From: Demequina sp.
GTDB lineage: Bacteria; Actinomycetota; Actinomycetes; Actinomycetales; Demequinaceae
DNA: 64,000 nucleotides
Direction of reading: 5' to 3'
Assembly: GCA_024707205.1 (NCBI GenBank)
Contig: JANQAD010000001.1
Location: 372,001 to 436,000, forward strand
The notes under the pieces: generated by a model
Told to the model about the DNA's origin: nothing
The model's database searches: none
The model's input: only the letters and a program-made list of their open reading frames with translations
Part shown: positions 43,617 to 52,769 of the stretch, piece after piece
Layout: each line of letters opens with the position of its first letter
Numbering within the stretch: position 1 is the stretch's first letter
Position numbers and translations under genes: made by a program

Positions 43617-44261
43617 ATGGCTCCCGTGACGCACGACCTCCTGGTGCTGGCCTTCGCGGGCCTGGCCGCGGGATTCGCCATCGCCATGCCCGTCGGCGCG
43701 ATCGCCGTGCTCATCTTGCGTGAGGGCATGGTGCGCGGCGTGCGCTTTGGCCTGGCCGCCGGCGCTGGGTGCGCGACTGTCGACCTCGTGTACTGCGCGC
43801 TCGCGGTCGCTTTGGGCGCAACGATCGCCGACGCCATCGAGGCCTGGCTGCCCGCCCTGGCCCTGGTATCGGGGCTGGTAATCATCGGCATCGGCGTGTT
43901 TCAGCTGGTGGCCGCAGTGCGCGCGCACGCCGAGTCGACGGAAGAGGTCGTGGTGGGCAGCAAGCTCGCCGTCTACGGTCGCTTCGTGGCGCTGACCGCG
44001 CTCAACCCGGCGACGATCGTCTACTTCCTCGCACTCTCGGCCGTGGTCACCACGGTCACGACCTCCGCTGCCGGCCCCATCGTGTTCGTCCTCGCGACCG
44101 GCCTTGCGTCGCTCACGTGGCAATCGGGGCTCGCCGTCGTCGGAGGCCTCGTTGGCGCGAGTGTCTCCGAGCGAGCCGTGCGCATCCTCGGGCTCGTTGC
44201 CGCGTGCGCGATCATCGCGCTCGGTATCGTCGCGGTGGTCGTCGCACTCACGCGCATGTAG
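43617..44261 (+). CDS. LysE-family membrane exporter
   Basis: About 214 residues from ATG 43617 (a GTG three codons later and an ATG seven codons earlier are alternatives). Six hydrophobic segments; the first reads LLVLAFAGLAAGFAIAMPVG followed by AIAVLILREGMVRGVRFGLA, the LysE/RhtB signature with the G-x-x-x-G-P-type turn before helix 2. YGRFVALTALNPATIVYFLA is the second conserved block. The family exports amino acids or small polar metabolites; the substrate is unknown. It is divergent from pip with about 30 bases between the starts. Confidence 0.87.
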   Translation: MAPVTHDLLVLAFAGLAAGFAIAMPVGAIAVLILREGMVRGVRFGLAAGAGCATVDLVYCALAVALGATIADAIEAWLPALALVSGLVIIGIGVFQLVAAVRAHAESTEEVVVGSKLAVYGRFVALTALNPATIVYFLALSAVVTTVTTSAAGPIVFVLATGLASLTWQSGLAVVGGLVGASVSERAVRILGLVAACAIIALGIVAVVVALTRM

Positions 44262-44285
44262 GCACTAGCGCTGCCGCAAACGTGG

Positions 44286-44318
44286 CGACGCTGGGGCCGA
44301 AAGCCAGCCCCAGCGTCG
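44286..44318. terminator. Bidirectional terminator hairpin with arm CGACGCTGGGGC
   Basis: 12-bp perfect stem with a 9-base loop (44298-44306) between the stops of the LysE-type gene (+) and trxA (-). The arms contain the CGACGCTG core of the dispersed motif seen elsewhere in the window. Confidence 0.85.
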
Positions 44319-44325
44319 GGCAATC

Positions 44326-44691
44326 TCAGTGCGAGTGCTGCTCCGCGACCTGGCGGCGCACGTCATCCATGTCGAGGCCTTCGACGGCCTCGACGAGCTG
44401 CTTCAGCGCCGGCCCGGGCAGGGCGCCCGCCTGGCTGAAGACCATGATGCCGTCGCGGAACGCCATGAGCGTGGGGATGGCGGTGATGTCAAAGCGGTTG
44501 CTGAGTTCCTGGTGGGCCTCGGTGTCCACCTTCGCGAAGGTGATCTCGGGCTTGTCCTCGCTGAGCGCGCCGTAGATGGGCGCGAATGCCTTGCACGGTC
44601 CGCACCACTCCGCCCAGAAGTCGACGAGCACGATCCCGTCCTGGCTCACGGTCTCGTCAAAGGTGGCGGTGGTCAGGTCGACGGTTGCCAT
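44326..44691 (-). CDS. trxA: Thioredoxin
   Basis: 121 residues. The active site WAEWCGPCKAFAPIYG has both redox cysteines, and the cis-Pro loop is ITAIPTLMAFRDG. The C-terminus (MDDVRRQVAEQHSH) is about 12 residues longer than the shortest thioredoxins. It acts as general cytosolic disulfide reductase. It starts 100 bases from the divergent NUDIX gene. Confidence 0.95.
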   Translation of the reverse strand: MATVDLTTATFDETVSQDGIVLVDFWAEWCGPCKAFAPIYGALSEDKPEITFAKVDTEAHQELSNRFDITAIPTLMAFRDGIMVFSQAGALPGPALKQLVEAVEGLDMDDVRRQVAEQHSH

Positions 44692-44791
44692 GGTGTCCTC
44701 TCCGGCGGCCTTGCCGCCCGTTCACTGATCTAGGGTGTCACGCCCCGGCGCGCATCGTGACCTCAGCGCGCTGACGCGGTAGAAAAGACTC

Positions 44792-45334
44792 ATGACCGAC
44801 ATGGCCGAACTGCCGTCCGAGCCGACTGGCTGGCTCAGCGACCGCGAACTGACCCATGTGCGATCCGAACTTCCCTTGCTGTACGTGAACGCGATCCCGG
44901 TGCGCATTAATCCCCGCGGCGAGGTGGCCGAGGTTGGCCTGTTGCTGCGCGCGGACGAGGGCGAGATCTCGCGCGCACTTGTCGCCGGTCGCGTCATGTA
45001 CCACGAGACGGTTCGGGACGCGCTGATCCGCAACCTCGAGAAGGACCTGGGCTCGGTGGCGCTGCCCCGCGTGCCCACGTCCCCCACCCCGTTCGCGATC
45101 GCGGAGTACTTCCCCACGCGCGGCTTGAGCCCGTTCCACGACCCGCGCCAGCATGCGGTGGCGCTCGCCTACGTGGTGCCCGTCGACGGAGACTGCTCGC
45201 CGAGCCAGAACGCGCTCGACATCGTGTGGCTCAGCCCAGAGGAGGCCGCGTCACCCGAGGTTGCCGGGGAGATGGCGCACGGCCAGGACGTGCTGCTGCG
45301 GCAAGGGCTCGCTTACTGCGGCGTGCTGACGTAA
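44792..45334 (+). CDS. NUDIX-fold hydrolase family protein (DUF4916)
   Basis: 180 residues. The DUF4916 pattern is seen in TGWLSDRELTHVRSELPLLY, VNAIPVRINPRGEVAEVGLL, GRVMYHETVRDALIRNLEKD and LGSVALPR. The canonical Nudix box (GX5EX7REUXEEXGU) is not recognisable, so catalytic activity is doubtful or altered. It is widespread in actinobacteria, function unknown. A long complex hairpin begins 8 bases after the stop. Confidence 0.85.
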   Translation: MTDMAELPSEPTGWLSDRELTHVRSELPLLYVNAIPVRINPRGEVAEVGLLLRADEGEISRALVAGRVMYHETVRDALIRNLEKDLGSVALPRVPTSPTPFAIAEYFPTRGLSPFHDPRQHAVALAYVVPVDGDCSPSQNALDIVWLSPEEAASPEVAGEMAHGQDVLLRQGLAYCGVLT

Positions 45335-45341
45335 TCCGTTT

Positions 45342-45438
45342 GCTCCGCACGGATCGTGTGACAGGAGTGACCCGGTTCGCGGCAAACAGGCCGCTTTCAG
45401 TCACATCAGTCACACGAATCACAGCAACCGTGCGGAGC
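45342..45438. terminator. Long multi-segment hairpin between convergent genes
   Basis: Nested stems: GCTCCGCACGG (45342-45352) with CCGTGCGGAGC (45428-45438); TCGTGTGAC (45354-45362) with GTCACACGA (45409-45417); GTGAC (45367-45371) with GTCAC (45400-45404); GCGGC with GCCGC (45379-45394). It fills nearly all of the space between the NUDIX and rdgB stops. Bidirectional termination is the likeliest role; a structured RNA is an alternative. Confidence 0.65.
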
Positions 45439-45440
45439 TT

Positions 45441-46061
45441 TCAGCGGGAGGTCGCTAGCGCTTCCCCTACGTGCCGGGCGAGCGCCCTGAACGCCGCGGC
45501 CCGGTGAGAGATGCGATTCTTCTCCTCCGGCTCCAGCTCGGCGCTCGTCACCGAGTATCCCTCTGGGATGAAGATGGGGTCGTAGCCAAAGCCGTTTCTG
45601 CCCGACGCTGTGGTCGCCAAAGCCCCTCGTACAGTCCCCATTTCCACCACTTCGGTGCCGTCCGGCTTGACGAGCACGGCGGCGCAGACGAAGGCTGCGC
45701 CGCGGTTGGCGGCGGGGATGTCCGCCATCTGGTCGAGGAGCAGCTGCAGGTTCTCCGCGTCCGCGCCGTGCCGCCCGCACCACAGCGCGGAGAAGATCCC
45801 GGGCGCTCCGCCCATGACGTCAACGGCGATGCCGGAGTCGTCCGCGATCGCCGGGAGCCCCGTGGCCGCACACAGCGCTCGCGCCTTGATTAGCGCGTTC
45901 TCGGCGAACGACGTGCCGTCCTCGACGGGGGCGGGCGCACCCAACTCCCCGGCAGACACCACCGACTCCCGCGTCAGCCCAGGCACCAAGGGCGCGAGGA
46001 TCGCCCAGATCTCCCCCACCTTGTGGGCGTTGTGGGTCGCGAGCGCGATCCGCGCGGCCAT
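45441..46061 (-). CDS. rdgB: Non-canonical purine NTP pyrophosphatase, RdgB/HAM1 family
   Basis: 206 residues. IALATHNAHKVGEIWAIL is the N-terminal nucleotide-binding motif; DGTSFAENALIKARALC, PAIADDSGIAVDVMGGAPGI and GRNGFGYDPIFIPEGY are the other family blocks. It hydrolyses dITP, ITP and XTP to monophosphates, keeping hypoxanthine and xanthine out of nucleic acids. The start overlaps the rph stop; rph-rdgB pairing is widely conserved. Confidence 0.95.
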   Translation of the reverse strand: MAARIALATHNAHKVGEIWAILAPLVPGLTRESVVSAGELGAPAPVEDGTSFAENALIKARALCAATGLPAIADDSGIAVDVMGGAPGIFSALWCGRHGADAENLQLLLDQMADIPAANRGAAFVCAAVLVKPDGTEVVEMGTVRGALATTASGRNGFGYDPIFIPEGYSVTSAELEPEEKNRISHRAAAFRALARHVGEALATSR

Positions 46062-46792
46062 CAGCCCTCCAGCGCCAGCGCCTGGAGCCGCGCCAGTTCC
46101 GCGTTCCCCGCGGTGGCGAGCTCGAGCAGCGAGTCCAGCTCCCCGCGCGAGAACGGCGCCCCCTCCGCGGTGCCCTGCACCTCAACGAACCCGCCGTTGC
46201 CGGTCATGACCACGTTCATGTCGGTCTCGGCCCGCACGTCCTCGACATACGGCAGGTCCAGCATCGGCACCCTGTCGATGATCCCAACGGACACCGCGGA
46301 CACAGACCCGAGCAGCGGAACCTTCGCCGCGCCGATGGCGCCGTTCGCGCGGCCCCAGGAAATAGCGTCGGCCAGTGCCACGTACGCCCCGGTGATGGCG
46401 GCCGTGCGTGTGCCGCCGTCGGCGTCGATGACGTCGCAGTCAAGCACGATCGTGTTCTCGCCGAGCTGCTTGACGTCGATGATCGCGCGCAGCGAGCGGC
46501 CGATGAGTCGCGAGATCTCGTGGGTGCGGCCGCCGATCTTGCCGCGCACGGACTCGCGGTCGTTGCGGGTGTTGGTGGCGCGCGGGAGCATCGAGTATTC
46601 GGCGGTGACCCAGCCCTCGCCGCTGCCCTGCTTCCACCGCGGCACGCCCTGCGTGAACGAGGCGGAGCACAGCACCCGCGTGCCGCCGAACGTCACGAGG
46701 CACGATCCCTCGGCGGCGGCCTGGAAGCCGCGCTCGAAGGCGATGGGACGGAGCTGGTCGAAGGCGCGGCCATCCGCGCGGGTGATGGTCAT
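46061..46792 (-). CDS. rph: Ribonuclease PH
   Basis: 243 residues. A phosphorolytic 3'-5' exoribonuclease that trims tRNA precursors. Motifs: [75 protein letters not shown] and [20 protein letters not shown]. All expected blocks are present and length is typical (about 240). It lies 18 bases downstream of the metallohydrolase gene in the same operon. Confidence 0.96.
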   Translation of the reverse strand: MTITRADGRAFDQLRPIAFERGFQAAAEGSCLVTFGGTRVLCSASFTQGVPRWKQGSGEGWVTAEYSMLPRATNTRNDRESVRGKIGGRTHEISRLIGRSLRAIIDVKQLGENTIVLDCDVIDADGGTRTAAITGAYVALADAISWGRANGAIGAAKVPLLGSVSAVSVGIIDRVPMLDLPYVEDVRAETDMNVVMTGNGGFVEVQGTAEGAPFSRGELDSLLELATAGNAELARLQALALEG

Positions 46793-46810
46793 GGCACCGA
46801 GCCTAGGGCT

Positions 46811-47598
46811 TCAGACCTCGTGCGCCTGCCCCGGAAGCGCGTGCGCCGCCCCCGGCACGTGCGCGTGCACTTGCGCCATCGTTTCAGCCGGCGGCACCCA
46901 GCTGGCGATGTGCGTCACCACGGTCTTGGCGGCGCCCGACGCTGCGGCAAGTCTCCCCAGTTCGTCACCATTCATGTGGATACCAGGGGGTTCTCCCACC
47001 GGTGCGCCCAGCCCGCCTCACCGAGCAGCAGGTCGCAACCGCGAGCGAGCGCGTCCACCTCCGCGCAGCGGTCGGTATCGCCCGTGAAGACCACGGATGC
47101 GCGGCCTTGGTAGGGCGATGGCCCCTCGATCCGGTAGGCGAGCGCGGGCACGGGATGGAATGCGCGCGCCGCCGCGATGTCGAACGGACCGAGGGAGACG
47201 CGAGCGCCTTGCTGGAGCGCGGTGAAGTCGAACTCGCTGAGGTCGTCGTAAGTAGCGTCGGGCCCGGTGTCGCCACCTATCTCGAGGATCCGGCGGTCGA
47301 TCCCGGGAGGGCCGAAGAGGTTGATGCGCGGCAGGCTCGCATCGCGGTCGGGACCGTAGCGACGCAGCACGGAGAGCGCTCCCAGGTCCGCGCAGTGGTC
47401 CGGGTGGCCGTGGCTGATGAGCACCCCGTCCACGCGCGACGGGTTGCAGTACTGCTGCAGCGGCCCAATGGCGCCGGACCCAAGGTCAAGCACCAGTCGC
47501 CACGTGCGGCCATCGGCGTCGGCCTCAAGCAGGTAGCAGGATGCGGGAGAGTCCGGGCCGGCCGTGGACCCGGCGGAGCCCACGATCGTGAGCCTCAC
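46811..47598 (-). CDS. MBL-fold metallohydrolase (RNase Z / cAMP phosphodiesterase-like), frame broken at 46986-46990
   Basis: The metal site [11 protein letters not shown] (HxHxDH) and later ligand regions ([25 protein letters not shown]) mark a beta-lactamase-fold hydrolase. The frame shifts after [10 protein letters not shown] at a run of five Cs; a sixth C continues into [20 protein letters not shown] and [15 protein letters not shown], which holds the last metal-ligand His. The repaired protein has 262 residues. GTG 47598 overlaps the repaired murI stop (GTGA). It is the usual gene between murI and rph in actinobacteria; substrate unproven. Confidence 0.85.
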
Positions 47599-48394
47599 AG
47601 CGTCTCCACGGCGGTGACGACCGGGCCCAGAAGCGCTGCGCGAGCTGCTCGAAGCGATCCCGCTCCCCGGTCGCGAAGAAGCGGTGGGAAGGAACCGTGT
47701 CGGTGGGCGCCTCGATCCCGTTGGCCGCGAGCGCGCGGTACACGTCGATCGCGGTCTCGATCGCCGAGTCCACGAGGGTCACGTCCTCCCCCATGACGTA
47801 GCCGATGGCGCCGGCGAGCATCGGGTAGTGCGTGCAGCCGAGGATCACGGTGTCCACGCCCGCCTGCGTGAGCGGCTCAAGGTACTCGTGCGCCACCGTC
47901 ACCACCTCCGGTCCCGAGGTGATTCCCGCCTCAACGAGCTCCACGAAGCGCGGGCACGCCTGGCTCGTCACCTGGATGTCCGGGGCTCCGGCGAGCGCGT
48001 CGTCGTAGGCGCCAGACGTGATGGTCGCGACCGTGCCGATGACGCCTACGCGGCGGTTGCGGCTGAGCGCCGCCGCGCGCCGGACCGCGGGCACGATCAC
48101 CTCGACAACCGGCACTCCCCGCTCCCGCGCGAAGCGCTCGCGGGCATCGCGAAGCACCGCCGCGGACGCCGTGTTGCAGGCGATTACCAGGAGTTTCACG
48201 CCGTCATCGACGAGCTGGTCCATGATCGTCAGCGCGTGCCGCCGCACGTCGGCGATGGGCAGTGGTCCGTAGGGCCCGTTGAGGGTGTCGCCCACGTAGT
48301 GGATCGACTCGTGGGGCATCATGTCCATCATCGCGCGGGCAACGGTGAGCCCGCCGACTCCGGAATCGAAGACGCCGATCGGCGCGTCAGTCAT
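47595..48394 (-). CDS. murI: Glutamate racemase, frame broken near 47626
   Basis: [33 protein letters not shown] (first catalytic Cys) and [11 protein letters not shown] (second catalytic Cys) are intact. It makes D-glutamate for peptidoglycan. The frame shifts 11 codons from the end: one G at 47626-47628 restores [12 protein letters not shown] and a TGA that overlaps the next gene (GTGA), giving 266 residues, a normal length. As the enzyme is usually essential and both neighbours fit the repaired frame, the break is probably an artefact. ATG 48394 overlaps the DUF2017 stop (ATGA). Confidence 0.92.
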
Positions 48395-49023
48395 GCATCT
48401 CCCTCTGCCACGTACTCCACGAGCGATTCCTGCAGCCACGTCAGCGCTTGGTACAGCATGCCAAGCCATACCCGCTCATGGTCGATCGGCAGCACCTGGT
48501 CGTCGTCTGTCTCGAGCGCGTGGGCAGCGAGGTCGATCTCCTGGTGGAGCCGGTCGGCGTCGTCGTCGGTGACGAGGCCGAGCCTGGACGCCAACACGAG
48601 CCGCACGTCGGTGAGCGCGGCCGCGGTCGCGAGCGCCTCGTCGGCCTGCACCACCCACTCATCATCCGAGCGGCTCAACTGCTCCCAGATGCGCCTCAGT
48701 CGGCGGATCTTCGTGGCGCGCAGCTCCCCGTCCGTGAGGCGTCTGAACTCCTCGGCGACCTCGCGATCGGCGGGCGCGGCGTTGGGCAGCAGGCGCAGAA
48801 TCGCGGGGTCGGAGGGTTCGCGGATGGACTCCTCGAGTCCCCTCAGGTACTCGAAGGGATCGTCCACGTCCGACGCTGTGGTTGGCTCCGCGGGGTGGTC
48901 CAGCCCAAACGCCTCGGCTCCCAGAAGGCCGGCCACGTCGGCGACGATGCGAGCGACCACGAGCCGCTCCTCGTCGTCGAGGATCGCAACGGCGGTGCCT
49001 CCCACCGGCTCGAACCCTCTCAC
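48391..49023 (-). CDS. DUF2017 family protein
   Basis: 210 residues from GTG 49023, which overlaps the clpS stop (GTGA). It is acidic and mostly helical: [40 protein letters not shown] and [20 protein letters not shown]. There are no membrane segments or catalytic motifs. DUF2017 is almost always adjacent to clpS in actinobacteria; its function is unknown, and a link to ClpP proteolysis is only inferred from position. Confidence 0.88.
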   Translation of the reverse strand: MRGFEPVGGTAVAILDDEERLVVARIVADVAGLLGAEAFGLDHPAEPTTASDVDDPFEYLRGLEESIREPSDPAILRLLPNAAPADREVAEEFRRLTDGELRATKIRRLRRIWEQLSRSDDEWVVQADEALATAAALTDVRLVLASRLGLVTDDDADRLHQEIDLAAHALETDDDQVLPIDHERVWLGMLYQALTWLQESLVEYVAEGDA

Positions 49024-49307
49024 TCGCCGCTCCGCTGCATCGTGGCCCACAGCCCGTAGGAGTGCATCGCCTGCACGTCCACTTCCATCTTCTCCCGCGG
49101 CCCACTGCTCAAGACCGAACGCCCGTTCTCGTGCACCTCGCGCATGCGCGTGTCGGCGACCTCGCGGGTGAACCCGAAGTAGCTCTGGAACACGTGGGTC
49201 ACATAGCTCATGAGGTTCACGGGGTCGTTCCAGACGATCGTCACCCAGACGTCGTCGAGCCGGGTCGCAACGGCGCCCTCCTGCTCGACCTTCCGCTCGG
49301 TGTCCAC
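49020..49307 (-). CDS. clpS: ATP-dependent Clp protease adaptor ClpS
   Basis: 95 residues. WVTIVWNDPVNLMSYVTHVF contains the N-degron pocket (the conserved ND-P-N segment); FTREVADTRMREVHENGRSV and EKMEVDVQAMHSYGLWATMQ are the other family blocks. It delivers proteins with bulky hydrophobic N-termini to ClpCP or ClpAP. It heads the operon clpS-DUF2017-murI-MBL-rph-rdgB and is divergent from a toxin-antitoxin pair. Confidence 0.95.
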   Translation of the reverse strand: MDTERKVEQEGAVATRLDDVWVTIVWNDPVNLMSYVTHVFQSYFGFTREVADTRMREVHENGRSVLSSGPREKMEVDVQAMHSYGLWATMQRSGE

Positions 49308-49425
49308 GGCAACAGCCTACGAGCGCTTGCCAGGAAGGACGCGTTACTCGCCGCCCGCAGTCGGGATACGGGGCTCATCCACAGCCCTACCGTGGGAGGT
49401 CGGCGGCCAGCCGTAGACTGCCTCT

Positions 49426-49677
49426 ATGACTCCGAGGCTGGCGGACTACATCGAGGCGGGCAAGGCGCTCGATAGTGACGAGCGCCTTGAGGCTGCGCAT
49501 CAGCTCTTGCTCAGTGTGGATCAGGACCACGGCGCGAGTCAGGCGGAGATCGACTCGGCATGGGATGCGGCCATCGACCGTCGCGTGGGCGAGATCGTCG
49601 CCGGCACTGCCACGCTCGTGGACGGACGCGAAGGGCTCGCACGGATTCGCGCGGAGTTGGCAGCCCGCCGCAAGTGA
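49426..49677 (+). CDS. Antitoxin, addiction-module component type (RelB-like)
   Basis: 83 residues. Helical and acidic: LADYIEAGKALDSDERLEAA, HQLLLSVDQDHGASQAEIDS and WDAAIDRRVGEIVAGTATLV, with the typical final VDGREGLARIRAEL. This fits the short addiction-module component family found before RelE/ParE toxins. It should bind and neutralise the next product and may autoregulate the pair. Its stop overlaps the toxin start (GTGA). Confidence 0.83.
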   Translation: MTPRLADYIEAGKALDSDERLEAAHQLLLSVDQDHGASQAEIDSAWDAAIDRRVGEIVAGTATLVDGREGLARIRAELAARRK

Positions 49678-49991
49678 CATTCACGTGGCGCGAGCACGAC
49701 GAGGCGCACTACGAGTTGCGCGCCGCCGTCCTGTGGTACGAAGAAAGACGTGAGGGCTGGGGCGGCAAGTTTGCTGACAGCGTGGAGCGCGCCATCGAGA
49801 GTCTGCTCGATCCTTCAACAAGCTGGGGCTTCTACCGTGCTCAGCAACGCGTCCCACAGGTCTACTCGCGCAGGGTTGCGGGCTTCCCTTTCAACGTCAT
49901 CTATCTGCGAGTCAATGACGTGGTGTACATAGTTGCGTACGCCCACGAACGGCGACGCCCCGGTTACTGGGAGGACAGGCTCGAGACCTGA
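49674..49991 (+). CDS. RelE/ParE-family toxin
   Basis: 105 residues from GTG 49674, which overlaps the antitoxin stop. The fold pattern is ParE-like: FTWREHDEAHYELRAAVLWY, EERREGWGGKFADSVERAIE, PQVYSRRVAGFPFNVIYLRV and VVYIVAYAHERRRPGYWEDR. The central helix pair and the C-terminal RRRPGYW match the plasmid-stabilisation/ParE superfamily. Target (gyrase or ribosome) cannot be told from sequence. Confidence 0.87.
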   Translation: MTFTWREHDEAHYELRAAVLWYEERREGWGGKFADSVERAIESLLDPSTSWGFYRAQQRVPQVYSRRVAGFPFNVIYLRVNDVVYIVAYAHERRRPGYWEDRLET

Positions 49992-50031
49992 CGGGCTCCG
50001 CCTGCAAAGCACTGGGCGGACGTCCCGGGCG

Positions 50032-50322
50032 CTACTCGCCGCCGTCCTCCGGACCAAAGCGACCGTCGATGATCTCCTTGCACGCGGGGCAGACCGGGAA
50101 ACGGCTGGGATCGCGGCCCGGCACCCACACCTTGCCGCACAGCGCAATCACGGGTTCGCCACTTAACGCGGACTCGAGGATCTTCTCCTTGCGCACGTAG
50201 TGCGCGAACCGCTCGGCGTCTCCGGGCTCGATCAGCTCTCGCGTCTCGACGCGTTCGATGGTCGCAGTTCCGCCTTGAGGTTGTGACGAAGGAAGCGGCT
50301 GGGGCTCAAGGGTCTCACTCAT
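50032..50322 (-). CDS. DUF3039 family protein
   Basis: 96 residues. Conserved C-terminal core: DAERFAHYVRKEKILESALS, then GEPVIALCGKVWVPGRDPSR and FPVCPACKEIIDGR. The three cysteines (C, then CPAC) suggest a zinc-binding site. The N-terminus is Pro/Gln-rich. Found in actinobacteria only, function unknown. It lies 20 bases upstream of an ABC permease stop on the same strand. Confidence 0.87.
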   Translation of the reverse strand: MSETLEPQPLPSSQPQGGTATIERVETRELIEPGDAERFAHYVRKEKILESALSGEPVIALCGKVWVPGRDPSRFPVCPACKEIIDGRFGPEDGGE

Positions 50323-50342
50323 GCGAAAAGCCTAACCCCCGC

Positions 50343-51944
50343 CTAAGCCACCGCGGCGAGCAGGCGGCCGGACCTGGCGTCGTACAGTCGGCCGGCAACT
50401 GCGAGCCCATAGAGGAACGCGGCGGCACCGAGCCCGAGCCCGCCAACACACGCGAGGATGCCCCACCGCCCGTCGACGGCAATCGCGAGGATGCACGGCA
50501 CGATGACAAGCGGAAGCAGCACGAGCGTCGCCGCCGACGACACCAGCTGGCCAACCAGACCGGCCCCAACGGATCCCACCTCGGCGCCGAAGGGGTTCTC
50601 GCCGGGAGCGGGCACCCGATACGGAAGCACCACCGACGTGATCGCGGCCACGCCGAGCGAGGCGCCGAGCGCCCCGACCGCGGCGCCCGCGACCGCGGGA
50701 GCGAGCGACCAGTGGCCCGACCACCACGCCGTGACGATCCCCGCCCCCGCGACGAGCGGCAGCGACCACGTGAGCACCGCGGCGAAGCGGCCGCGCATCA
50801 CCTCCGCGCCGCGACTGCCGGCCACGATGTCGAGCCACAGGGCGGTCGAGTCGTACGCGATGTCGTTGTGGCGGCCCCACCCAATGGACGTTGCGAGCAC
50901 AAACGGGGCCGCGAACGCCCACCGTGGGTCCAGGTCGAACGACGGAATCAGCACCGCAACGAACAGGACGGGCAGCAGCAGCGTCGCGATGAGCCCCGTG
51001 ACGTAGCGCGGGTCTCCCCGAAAGGCGCGCGCCACGCGCGCGTAGACGGCCCCCGCGGGCCCCTTGCGGTCGCTCGCCAGCAGGAAGGCGACGCGACGGC
51101 CCGCCCTGACCATGGCGTCGGGCCGCGCCCGGCCGCCCGCGCTGCGAAAACTGGGCGTGACGATGGCGTGCGCGACGTTGGCGCGCCACGCCAGGAGCAG
51201 CGCCGCCGTCCACGCGATCGCGATGCCGAACAGCCATAGGGCCGACGCCCACTCGCCGGCGGCGGCACGCGCTGGGGCGGTGAGGGCCGAGACGAGCGGT
51301 GTGCGCCCCACGGCGTCGATGAACAGATCGAAGTCGGCTTCGAAGAGGTGCTCGAGGCCCCTGTTGAGCGCTCGCCACGCGGCAATGGCGGCGAGGGCCA
51401 GCGCCGCGAGCGCGAGCGCGAGCGCGACCATGCGCGCCCTGCGGCTGGCGAACACGCGCGCTGCCCAGGCCGCGCAGACCTTGGCGAGCGCCACGTAGGA
51501 CAGGGTCTGCACGCACGCCCCCGCGAGGGCGAGCAGGCCAACGCCCGCGCCCTCCGCGAACCATGACGAGCACAGCGCGAGCCACATGAAGCCGAAGAAC
51601 AGCGCGGGCAGCGTCAGCAGCGCGGCCACGGTGAGGCCGGGCATGATGCGCGAGGCGCTGACGCCGAAGGGCGAGAAGCGTCTTGCGTCGAGGGTGTCGT
51701 CGCCTCCCGCCACGAGCACGGGCACCAGGGCCCATCCAAGGGCGCACACCAAGCCGATGCTCGCGAGCGCCACGGTGCGCGCGTCGGCATCCGTGTTGCT
51801 GAGCGAGACGCGCGCCCAGAGGATCCCGGGAACGAGGGTGAGCATCCAGATGCCGCCGGCGATGAGCACGAGGATCCGCCACCACTCGCGCGCCAGCAGG
51901 TGGCGCATGGACGTGAGGCGGAGCCCTACGAGGGTCGCAACCAC
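50343..51944 (-). CDS. ABC exporter membrane subunit
   Basis: About 533 residues from GTG 51944, which overlaps the ATPase gene; ATG 51908 is an alternative. About 12 hydrophobic segments are seen, including ILVLIAGGIWMLTLVPGILW, MIGVLACALLP-type stretches, VGLLALAGACVQTLSYVALA and LIATLLLPVLFVAVLIPSFD. Soluble loops are short. The arrangement suits a large type-2 exporter permease (ABC-2-like). Substrate unknown; related actinobacterial systems export lipids, peptides or antibiotics. Confidence 0.8.
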   Translation of the reverse strand: MVATLVGLRLTSMRHLLAREWWRILVLIAGGIWMLTLVPGILWARVSLSNTDADARTVALASIGLVCALGWALVPVLVAGGDDTLDARRFSPFGVSASRIMPGLTVAALLTLPALFFGFMWLALCSSWFAEGAGVGLLALAGACVQTLSYVALAKVCAAWAARVFASRRARMVALALALAALALAAIAAWRALNRGLEHLFEADFDLFIDAVGRTPLVSALTAPARAAAGEWASALWLFGIAIAWTAALLLAWRANVAHAIVTPSFRSAGGRARPDAMVRAGRRVAFLLASDRKGPAGAVYARVARAFRGDPRYVTGLIATLLLPVLFVAVLIPSFDLDPRWAFAAPFVLATSIGWGRHNDIAYDSTALWLDIVAGSRGAEVMRGRFAAVLTWSLPLVAGAGIVTAWWSGHWSLAPAVAGAAVGALGASLGVAAITSVVLPYRVPAPGENPFGAEVGSVGAGLVGQLVSSAATLVLLPLVIVPCILAIAVDGRWGILACVGGLGLGAAAFLYGLAVAGRLYDARSGRLLAAVA

Positions 51945-52705
51945 GTCAGGTCCCTGTGCTCGCGCTCGTCGCCCACGAGCTCGACGAAGCGCTCCTCGAG
52001 TTCGCTGCCGCCGCGCACGTCGTCGATGTCGCCGGAGGCCAGCACGCGACCGGCACCCACCACGGCCACATGCGTGCACAGGCGTTCTACCAGGGCCATC
52101 ACATGCGACGACATCACCACGGTGCCACCACCGGCGACAAAGTCGATGAGGATGCGGCGGATCGCCGTGGCGCTCACGGGGTCGACCGCCTCGAAGGGCT
52201 CGTCGAGCACGAGCACCCGTGGCGCGTGCACCAGCGCGCACGCGAGCGCGATCTTCTTCGACATCCCGGCCGAGTAGTCCATGACGAGGGTCCGCGAAGC
52301 CCCGCCGAGGTCGAGTGCCGTGATGAGGTCATCCCGCCTGCCCTCGATGACGTCCGGGCTCAGGCCCCGCAGGCGGCCCGCGTAGGAGATCAGCTCGGCG
52401 CCGGTGAGCCTGTCAAAGGTGCGCAGCCCGTCAGGCAAGACGCCAAGCAGAGGCTTGGCAGCGTCGGGCCGTCTCCAGAGATCAATGCCGCAGATGTGAA
52501 CCGTGCCGGCGTCCGGGGTGAGGAGGCCCGTCGCCATCGAGAGGGTGGTGGTCTTGCCCGCGCCGTTCGGTCCCACCACGCCGTAGAACGAGCCCACCGG
52601 GATATCGAGGTCGATGGCGTCCACCGCCCGCAAGCTCCCGTAGACCTTGGTGAGTCCGTGCAGGGCCATCGCTGGGACGGAGTCCGGATCGGCGGCCTTG
52701 TCCAT
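51926..52705 (-). CDS. ABC exporter ATP-binding protein
   Basis: 259 residues from ATG 52705. Walker A GPNGAGKTTTLSMATGLL, signature region MDYSAGMSKKIALACALV (SAGMS in place of LSGGQ), Walker B VLVLDEPFEAVDPVS and switch VVMSSHVMALVERL. The altered signature sequence and the FEAVDP motif recur in multidrug- or lantibiotic-type exporters. The gene overlaps the permease start by 19 bases, so the subunits are translationally coupled. Confidence 0.9.
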   Translation of the reverse strand: MDKAADPDSVPAMALHGLTKVYGSLRAVDAIDLDIPVGSFYGVVGPNGAGKTTTLSMATGLLTPDAGTVHICGIDLWRRPDAAKPLLGVLPDGLRTFDRLTGAELISYAGRLRGLSPDVIEGRRDDLITALDLGGASRTLVMDYSAGMSKKIALACALVHAPRVLVLDEPFEAVDPVSATAIRRILIDFVAGGGTVVMSSHVMALVERLCTHVAVVGAGRVLASGDIDDVRGGSELEERFVELVGDEREHRDLTWLRPS

Positions 52706-52769
52706 TGCGTCAGCGTATCCGCTGCGCCGGGGCACGCCTACGAGGGAATATCGGCGCCGCGGCGACGTT

